Below, in pieces: positions 7,383 to 10,356 of a stretch of DNA of 10,356 nt. The notes under the pieces are model-generated. The model searched no databases. It was not told the origin of the DNA and was given only the letters and a program-made list of their open reading frames with translations. Each line of letters opens with the position of its first letter. The first letter of the stretch is position 1. The stretch is taken from the NCBI GenBank assembly GCA_023460615.1, contig JAEWPL010000224.1, positions 1 through 10,356 of the forward strand, written 5' to 3'. Made by a program: the position numbers and the translations under genes. The stretch comes from Pseudomonadota bacterium. Lineage in GTDB: Bacteria > Pseudomonadota > Gammaproteobacteria > Enterobacterales > Succinivibrionaceae.

Positions 7383-7443
7383 GGAAATAATATGAAAAAG
7401 TCATCGATTAGCTACTTAATCTGTGCAATCTGATACTTAGAGT
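7348..7443 (-). ncRNA. Candidate sRNA, unit 2 (diverged copy)
   Basis: This is the same layout as the flanking units, about 95 nt: start at ACTCTAAG (T at 7443), a body, and a CCCGACC/GGTCGGG terminator followed by TTTATTTTTTTT. The body differs strongly from units 1 and 3 after ACTCTAAG. It still forms a stem at the equivalent place: GATTA (7421-7417) pairs with TAATC (7410-7406) around six bases. Preserved pairing with changed sequence argues that the RNA fold matters. The different loop suggests a different target set. Unknown family. Confidence 0.5.
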
Positions 7444-7484
7444 CTGCAAATTAAAAAAAGTTCAAAAAAAATTTAACTTTTTTC
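7444..7484 (-). promoter_or_regulatory. Candidate minus-strand promoter, unit 2
   Basis: Same arrangement as in unit 1: A/T tracts, then TTTAAT (7455-7450), five of six matches to the -10 box, six bases before ACTCTAAG. TTGAAC (7465-7460) again lies 17 bases from CTCTAA. The discriminator TTGCAG is unlike that of the other units. Confidence 0.45.
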
Positions 7485-7517
7485 AAAAAAAAACAAAACC
7501 CGACTTTTTAGGTCGGG
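7485..7517 (-). terminator. Intrinsic terminator, unit 3
   Basis: A six-base stem CCCGAC/GTCGGG (7499-7504 with 7512-7517), seven-base loop, then TTTTGTTTTTTTTT on the minus strand. On the plus strand it is followed by a GGAGG motif and no T-run. Confidence 0.75.
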
Positions 7518-7583
7518 CCGGAGGAAATCATTATGAAGAAAGTCATCAGTAAGCATCATCATAACCGATATACTTCTTAGAGT
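7488..7583 (-). ncRNA. Candidate sRNA, unit 3
   Basis: About 95 nt, starting at ACTCTAAG (T at 7583) and ending in the strongest U-tract of the three (TTTTGTTTTTTTTT) after a CCCGAC/GTCGGG stem. The 5' part is nearly the same as in unit 1. Just before the terminator it carries TTTCCTCCGG, an anti-Shine-Dalgarno-like sequence absent from the other two units, which could pair with GGAGG ribosome binding sites. The stem seen in units 1 and 2 has one mismatch here. The complement of this unit contains a 15-codon ORF with its own GGAGG site, so the two readings compete. Confidence 0.55.
7533..7580 (+). CDS. Possible 15-residue peptide in repeat unit 3
   Basis: ATG at 7533 opens a 15-codon frame, MKKVISKHHHNRYTS, ending at TAG. 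GGAGG at 7520-7524 is a near-ideal ribosome binding site, eight bases before the ATG. The matching frames in the other units do not encode the same peptide: unit 1 stops after MKKVIS and then would continue HSLNRYTS past a stop, and unit 2 reads MKKSSISYLICAI after a frameshift; neither has a comparable ribosome binding site. The three histidines recall leader peptides, but no biosynthetic gene follows directly. It is complementary to the candidate sRNA of this unit, which I consider the better explanation. Confidence 0.22.
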   Translation: MKKVISKHHHNRYTS

Positions 7584-7634
7584 GAGTTTGATTAAAAAAG
7601 TTCAAATTATTTTTAAGATTTTTCAAAAATAATT
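7584..7634 (-). promoter_or_regulatory. Candidate minus-strand promoter, unit 3
   Basis: TTTAAT (7596-7591) lies seven bases before ACTCTAAG; TTGAAC (7605-7600) has the same 17-base spacing to CTCTAA as in the other units. The upstream A/T block is less regular here than in units 1 and 2, being the outer edge of the array. Confidence 0.45.
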
Positions 7635-7664
7635 TTGATGACAATTCTAATGGAAAGGTAAATA
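7635..7664 (+). promoter_or_regulatory. Weak candidate promoter for the AAA+ gene
   Basis: TTGATG (7635-7640) and TAAATA (7659-7664) are spaced 18 bases apart and point towards the ATPase gene, divergent from the unit 3 promoter. Both boxes are imperfect, and I offer this only as the best match in the gap. Confidence 0.25.
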
Positions 7665-7695
7665 ATTGTTTTTAAAGTTAGTTTTAACCTAGTAA

Positions 7696-7872
7696 AGAAA
7701 TCTTATTGATAAGAAAAATCTTGTAAGTTTAATTAGTGCATATGCAGAAAAAGACGATATAGCTTTTCGTAAGGAAGTTCATAGAATAGCTCAAGATCTT
7801 AATAGAGCAGGTGATTATGAGTTTGCAAGCTATATTGATACTATCATTTCAGGAGAAGGTCTTTTAACACCA
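7696..7872 (+). other. In-frame N-terminal coding extension of the AAA+ gene lacking a normal start
   Basis: The reading frame of the ATPase is open for 59 codons before its first ATG, back to the stops TAG and TAA at 7690 and 7693. The translation reads as a real helical domain (for example LVSLISAYAEKDDIAFRKEV, then a segment with DLNRAGDYEFASYIDTIIS), similar in type to the roughly 50-residue N-terminal helical domain I know from AAA+ ATPases of this kind. No ATG, GTG or TTG exists in this frame here. ATT at 7705 (giving [M]DKKNLVSLI) or ATT at 7732 are the only conceivable rare starts, and ribosome binding sequence before 7705 is weak. Either a rare ATT start is used or the start codon has been lost. 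Confidence 0.6.
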
Positions 7873-8709
7873 ATGCCTGTGGATCCTTTTGACATAAAAT
7901 GCTTTGATGAAATTAAAACAAGCAATGACTCGCTATTTTTGCCTGATCCTATAACTTCTTTGCTTAAAGGAATTATAAATGCAACTCAAAACGGAAGCGA
8001 GATAAACAAATTTTTGTTTCACGGAGCTTCTGGTACTGGAAAGACCTTAGCTGTAAAACACTTAGGTAGAATTCTTAACCGCAAAATTATGAAAGTTAAT
8101 TTCTCTAATCTGATAGATAGCGATTTGTTTAAAACTAAACGCTGTCTTAATGAGTTGTTTGCTGAGATAAATTCCTTGTTTAGGTCAAAGGAAGTACTTG
8201 TATTATTTGATGAAATTGATGCTGTTGCTTCAGCTAAAAATAATTTAGATGATACAAATTTGCCAGGTCTTGTAATTTCAACCTTACATCAAGGTTTAGA
8301 GAATATAGATAAAAGAGTTCTGTTGATAGCAACTTCAAATAAGTATGAAGATCTAGATCAAGGTGTCATTTCGAGGTTTGATAGAGCTATAGACTTTAAT
8401 CAGTACTCAAAAGAGGACTTATTAGACGTTGCAGAATGCATATTAAGTAACAATTTAGCAAAAGCTAAAGGTGTAAAAAGAGATTTAAGATTATTTAGAA
8501 AGATTTTGACTCTTTCAAAGAAAACTCTCTTTCCAAAAGAGCTAGAAAATCTTATCAAGACCTCTCTTGCTTTTAGTGACACAAATGATGGTGTGGATTA
8601 CTTAAGAAAGCTATATGCAGCCGTAACAGGACAGAATGTACAGGATGTAGAAAAGCTGCAAGACGAAGGCTTTACTCCACGAGAAGTTAAGATCCTAACT
8701 AGTAAGTAA
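7873..8709 (+). CDS. AAA+ family ATPase, central domain and C-terminus
   Basis: An AAA+ ATPase, probably cytoplasmic, whose substrate is unknown. From the ATG at 7873 it has 278 residues. Walker A is GASGTGKT (51-58), Walker B is VLVLFDEID (108-116), sensor 1 is ATSN (153-156) and the arginine finger is in SRFD (Arg168), all intact. The C-terminal helical lid ends in LQDEGFTPREVKILTSK, which looks like the first part of a helix-turn-helix and then stops. The frame continues upstream of this ATG with protein-like sequence, so the true protein is likely about 334 residues (see 7696-7872); the GGAG before 7873 is farther away than usual. In the ATPases I know of this type a subtilisin-like (S8) protease gene follows; here none does. 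It stands alone between the repeat array and an unrelated gene. ATPase class is firm, role unknown. Confidence 0.85.
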   Translation: MPVDPFDIKCFDEIKTSNDSLFLPDPITSLLKGIINATQNGSEINKFLFHGASGTGKTLAVKHLGRILNRKIMKVNFSNLIDSDLFKTKRCLNELFAEINSLFRSKEVLVLFDEIDAVASAKNNLDDTNLPGLVISTLHQGLENIDKRVLLIATSNKYEDLDQGVISRFDRAIDFNQYSKEDLLDVAECILSNNLAKAKGVKRDLRLFRKILTLSKKTLFPKELENLIKTSLAFSDTNDGVDYLRKLYAAVTGQNVQDVEKLQDEGFTPREVKILTSK

Positions 8710-8734
8710 ACTTGCTTTAACTACGTCTTATTTT

Positions 8735-8743
8735 TGCTACACT
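8735..8743 (+). promoter_or_regulatory. Extended -10 promoter for the mglB-like gene
   Basis: TGCTACACT is an extended -10 element (TGn followed by TACACT, four of six matches including the key first, second and last bases). Transcription would begin near 8750, leaving a leader of about 78 bases. No good -35 is present 17 bases upstream, which an extended -10 tolerates. Confidence 0.4.
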
Positions 8744-8794
8744 CAAAGCAGATCTAACTTTTAACTAAGATCTTTTAATTACCGTGTTGTAAAA

Positions 8795-8811
8795 TCGTTA
8801 AATTATAACGA
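8795..8811. promoter_or_regulatory. Perfect inverted repeat before the mglB-like gene
   Basis: TCGTTA and TAACGA form perfect six-base arms around aatta, 16 bases before the ATG at 8828. It could be an operator or a small hairpin in the mRNA leader near the ribosome binding region, where no clear Shine-Dalgarno sequence is visible. I cannot name a regulator. Confidence 0.35.
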
Positions 8812-8827
8812 CATATAGAACGATAAC

Positions 8828-9901
8828 ATGCGATTAAAATTACCCATTGTAGCTATGCTAACAGGCCTAGCTATGTTTAGTAGCGCTTTTGCTCAAACAC
8901 AAGTAAGCGCTTATTACTACGACTTCCAAGATCCTTTCATTCAGATCTTTGATAAAGCGTTAAAGCAGATTGCTAAAAATTACGATTGTCAGGCAAGCTC
9001 TTTTGATGCTAGCAGTAGTGTGCTCTTGCAAAAAGATCAGTTAAATAAAGCCTTTGAAAACGAGTCTGCGCTAATAGTTAATCTTATTGATCCTGCCATG
9101 GCAGATGAGATAGTTGCCAATGCGCAAGCTACTAACTCTCGTCTTATCTTTTTTAATCGAAAGCCTTCAGATTCTGCTTTAGAAGCCTATGACAATGCTT
9201 GGTATGTAGGTACTAGCTCTAAACTTGCAGGTAAGTATCAGGCTCAAATAGTGTTTGATTTTTTAAGTGAAACTAAGCAGTTTGATAAAAATCAAAATGG
9301 CTATTTAGACGTGATCTTTTTAAAAGGCAAAGAATTTGATGAGGAGTCAGATCAAAGAACTATCTCTTTTGTTGAGGAGTTAGTTAACGACGGTATTCGC
9401 ATCAATCCTTTATCTTTAATCATTGCAGATTTTAAAACAGAGCCAGCATATCTTCAGATGAAGAAGTTATTAGCTCAGATAAGCCTTAATGAGATAGAGG
9501 TCATTGTAGCTAACAATGATGCTATGGCTTTAGGTGCCTTAAAGGCACTGCAAGAATGTGGCTATAACTTAAATGGCGATGCTAAAAGCTTTATTCCTAT
9601 CGTTGGTACTGACGGCATTCCTAAAGCTTTTGAAGCCATTGAGAAAAAGCAAATGCTAGGTACTGTATTTACTGATTTTACAGCTTTAGCCTTAGTTTCT
9701 TTAAGAATTGCAAAATCTGTAGGTGGTTATTATGATGAGACTTTACCTAATACTATTTGGTTTAGTTATGATGGTCGTAAGATAATCCTGCCTTTTACAA
9801 AAGTCGCATTTTTTAAAAACTACTTTCACACCACCAAGCCTTACGCCATCAAAAAGTTAGATGACGATATTGATAACGTAAGGCGGCATTATATCCATTA
9901 G
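8828..9901 (+). CDS. Exported periplasmic sugar-binding protein, MglB-like
   Basis: A type I periplasmic binding protein close to the galactose/glucose-binding protein MglB. Residues 1-22 form a signal peptide, with cleavage likely after AFA. Asp35 and Phe37 match the first sugar contacts of MglB; FFNRKPS contains Asn110 (MglB Asn91). A calcium-loop motif of the MglB type, DKNQNGYLD (153-161), is followed by FLKGK, and Glu224 fits the distant calcium ligand. ANNDAMALGAL (228-238) and GTDGIPKA with Asp262 are conserved. Other contacts differ by my alignment: the MglB His152/Asp154 pair reads Asp171/Glu173 and Trp183 is replaced. There is a C-terminal extension of charged residues. It is 357 residues against 332 for the E. 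coli precursor. No mglA or mglC follows, so it serves a distant transporter or a chemoreceptor, or is a sensor. Fold firm; ligand unknown. Confidence 0.85.
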   Translation: MRLKLPIVAMLTGLAMFSSAFAQTQVSAYYYDFQDPFIQIFDKALKQIAKNYDCQASSFDASSSVLLQKDQLNKAFENESALIVNLIDPAMADEIVANAQATNSRLIFFNRKPSDSALEAYDNAWYVGTSSKLAGKYQAQIVFDFLSETKQFDKNQNGYLDVIFLKGKEFDEESDQRTISFVEELVNDGIRINPLSLIIADFKTEPAYLQMKKLLAQISLNEIEVIVANNDAMALGALKALQECGYNLNGDAKSFIPIVGTDGIPKAFEAIEKKQMLGTVFTDFTALALVSLRIAKSVGGYYDETLPNTIWFSYDGRKIILPFTKVAFFKNYFHTTKPYAIKKLDDDIDNVRRHYIH

Positions 9902-9905
9902 ATCA

Positions 9906-9921
9906 GGTAAGTTAACTTGCC
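9906..9921. terminator. Possible weak shared terminator between convergent genes
   Basis: GGTAAG TTAA CTTGCC can form a six-base stem (one G-U pair) with a four-base loop between the convergent stops of the mglB-like gene and the methyltransferase, overlapping the stop codon of the latter. There is no U-tract on either side, so termination here is doubtful; I note it because it is the only structure in the ten-base gap. Confidence 0.25.
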
Positions 9922-10356
9922 TTGTAAACGATAAAGGTTGTGGTTTTATTTACAATCTCAACCTTATCAAAATACTCAGTTAAGTATTTCTCATAGTGTA
10001 GGTGAGCATTAGCTACCATATACATGCAACCACCTTCTGTTAAATGCTCTTTTGCTTGCATGATCATGCTAATAGTAGGTGCTGTAGTAGTTTGCAAGCC
10101 TACATGGAAAGGTGGGTTGACTGCGATAAGATCGTACTTATCTAAAGCAGAAAGCATATCTGAGGCTACAACAGTAATGTCGCCTAAGTTATAGTCTTTA
10201 GCGTTGTCTTGGGTTAATTTTAAAGCAGTAGCGCTTACATCGGATGCTGTGACATCTTTAAAGCCAAGCTTTGATAATACAATACTGATCACACCACAAC
10301 CACAACCTAAATCTAAAGCTTTACCTTGTGGCACGATACCTTTAAGGCTTTCAAGT
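9912..10356 (-). CDS. rsmC: RsmC-like 16S rRNA methyltransferase, 5' end outside window
   Basis: This is the C-terminal S-adenosylmethionine-dependent domain of a small-subunit RNA methyltransferase. RsmC makes m2G1207 in 16S rRNA; RlmG, a relative, modifies 23S rRNA. The SAM-binding motif I is ALDLGCGCGVIS, an acidic motif II follows (ASDVSATAL), and the catalytic motif IV is NPPFH, the form typical of RsmC/RlmG guanine-N2 enzymes. The C-terminal strands (EGGCMYMVANAHLHYEKYL) fit RsmC. A GTG codon at 10334 is not the start: the frame is open to the window edge (LESLKGIVPQGKALDLGCG), and RsmC needs about 190 more N-terminal residues. It is convergent with the mglB-like gene, ten bases away. 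The choice of RsmC over RlmG rests on general likeness. Confidence 0.85.
   Translation of the reverse strand, partial: LESLKGIVPQGKALDLGCGCGVISIVLSKLGFKDVTASDVSATALKLTQDNAKDYNLGDITVVASDMLSALDKYDLIAVNPPFHVGLQTTTAPTISMIMQAKEHLTEGGCMYMVANAHLHYEKYLTEYFDKVEIVNKTTTFIVYKAS

Larger units (their letters stand above)
7209..7630 (-). repeat. Three tandem ~140 bp units, candidate sRNA gene array
   Basis: This stretch between tilS and the ATPase gene is built from three tandem copies. The CTTAGAGT landmark recurs at 7295, 7436 and 7576, a period of 140-141 bases. Each copy has, in plus-strand order, a CCCGAC/GTCGGG hairpin, a conserved block starting near GAAATCATTATGAA and ending at CTTAGAGT, a short variable segment, and an A/T-tract block around GTTCAA. 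Units 1 and 3 are closest; unit 2 has small deletions and many substitutions in the conserved block. On the minus strand the order becomes A/T-tract promoter, transcript start, body and terminator, three times over. The A and T tracts should make the DNA curved. I see no long ORF here. There is no direct-repeat/spacer structure of a CRISPR array. Confidence 0.85.

Noticed and set aside
7209..7630. The repeats as a CRISPR array or a REP/BIME cluster
   Set aside because: The repeat unit is about 140 bp with internal promoter-like and terminator parts, and there are no short identical repeats separated by unique spacers. The hairpins have U-tracts on one strand, as terminators do, unlike REP elements.
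7638..7692. Upstream ATG (7638, 7650) or TTG (7666) as the AAA+ start
   Set aside because: The two ATGs are in another frame and reach a stop within a few codons. The TTG at 7666 is in the right frame but runs into TAG and TAA at 7690-7695.
8750..8780. AGATCT repeat followed by TTTTAATT as terminator of the AAA+ gene
   Set aside because: The AGATCT arms (8750-8755 and 8768-8773) are AT-rich with a 12-base loop and interrupted T-run; it also lies at the probable transcript start of the next gene. Too weak to call.
10332..10334. GTG at 10334 as the start of the methyltransferase
   Set aside because: The frame is open to the window edge with residues that continue the RsmC fold; starting here would remove the N-terminal half.

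Overview
This window reads as chromosomal DNA of an AT-rich, Gram-negative gammaproteobacterium. The gene order skp-lpxD-fabZ-lpxA-lpxB-rnhB-accA-tilS is the conserved gammaproteobacterial lipid A / fatty acid block. The low GC and protein character suggest a gut or rumen member such as Succinivibrionaceae, but that placement is inference; no rRNA is present to confirm it.

Positions 1-7210 hold eight genes, all on the plus strand and tightly packed. They encode the end of a periplasmic chaperone (Skp), three enzymes of lipid A synthesis (LpxD, LpxA, LpxB), the fatty-acid dehydratase FabZ that shares a substrate pool with them, RNase HII, the acetyl-CoA carboxylase alpha subunit AccA and tRNA-Ile lysidine synthetase TilS. 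The only sizeable gap, before accA, contains a candidate promoter lying inside a perfect inverted repeat. dnaE, which sits between rnhB and accA in E. coli, is absent. fabZ, lpxA and tilS appear to use GTG or TTG starts.

Positions 7211-7640 are the most unusual part. Three tandem units of about 140 bp each contain a GC-rich CCCGAC/GTCGGG hairpin, a conserved block of about 60 bp and an A/T-tract block. Read on the minus strand, each unit has the layout of a small-RNA gene: A-tract promoter region, a start at ACTCTAAG, a body of about 60 nt, and an intrinsic terminator with a long U-tract. I interpret this as three sibling sRNAs of about 95 nt, convergent with tilS. One unit also carries, on the other strand, a 15-codon ORF with a very good ribosome binding site.

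Positions 7696-8709 hold an AAA+ ATPase gene. Its first ATG is at 7873, but the frame stays open and protein-like for 59 codons further upstream without any ATG, GTG or TTG. The gene therefore either uses a rare ATT start or has lost its start codon. The subtilase partner I would expect next to this type of ATPase is not present.

Positions 8828-9901 encode an exported galactose/glucose-binding-protein (MglB) relative. It stands alone without transporter genes and has changes at expected sugar-contact positions. The window ends with the C-terminal methyltransferase domain of an RsmC-like rRNA methyltransferase on the minus strand, convergent with the mglB-like gene.
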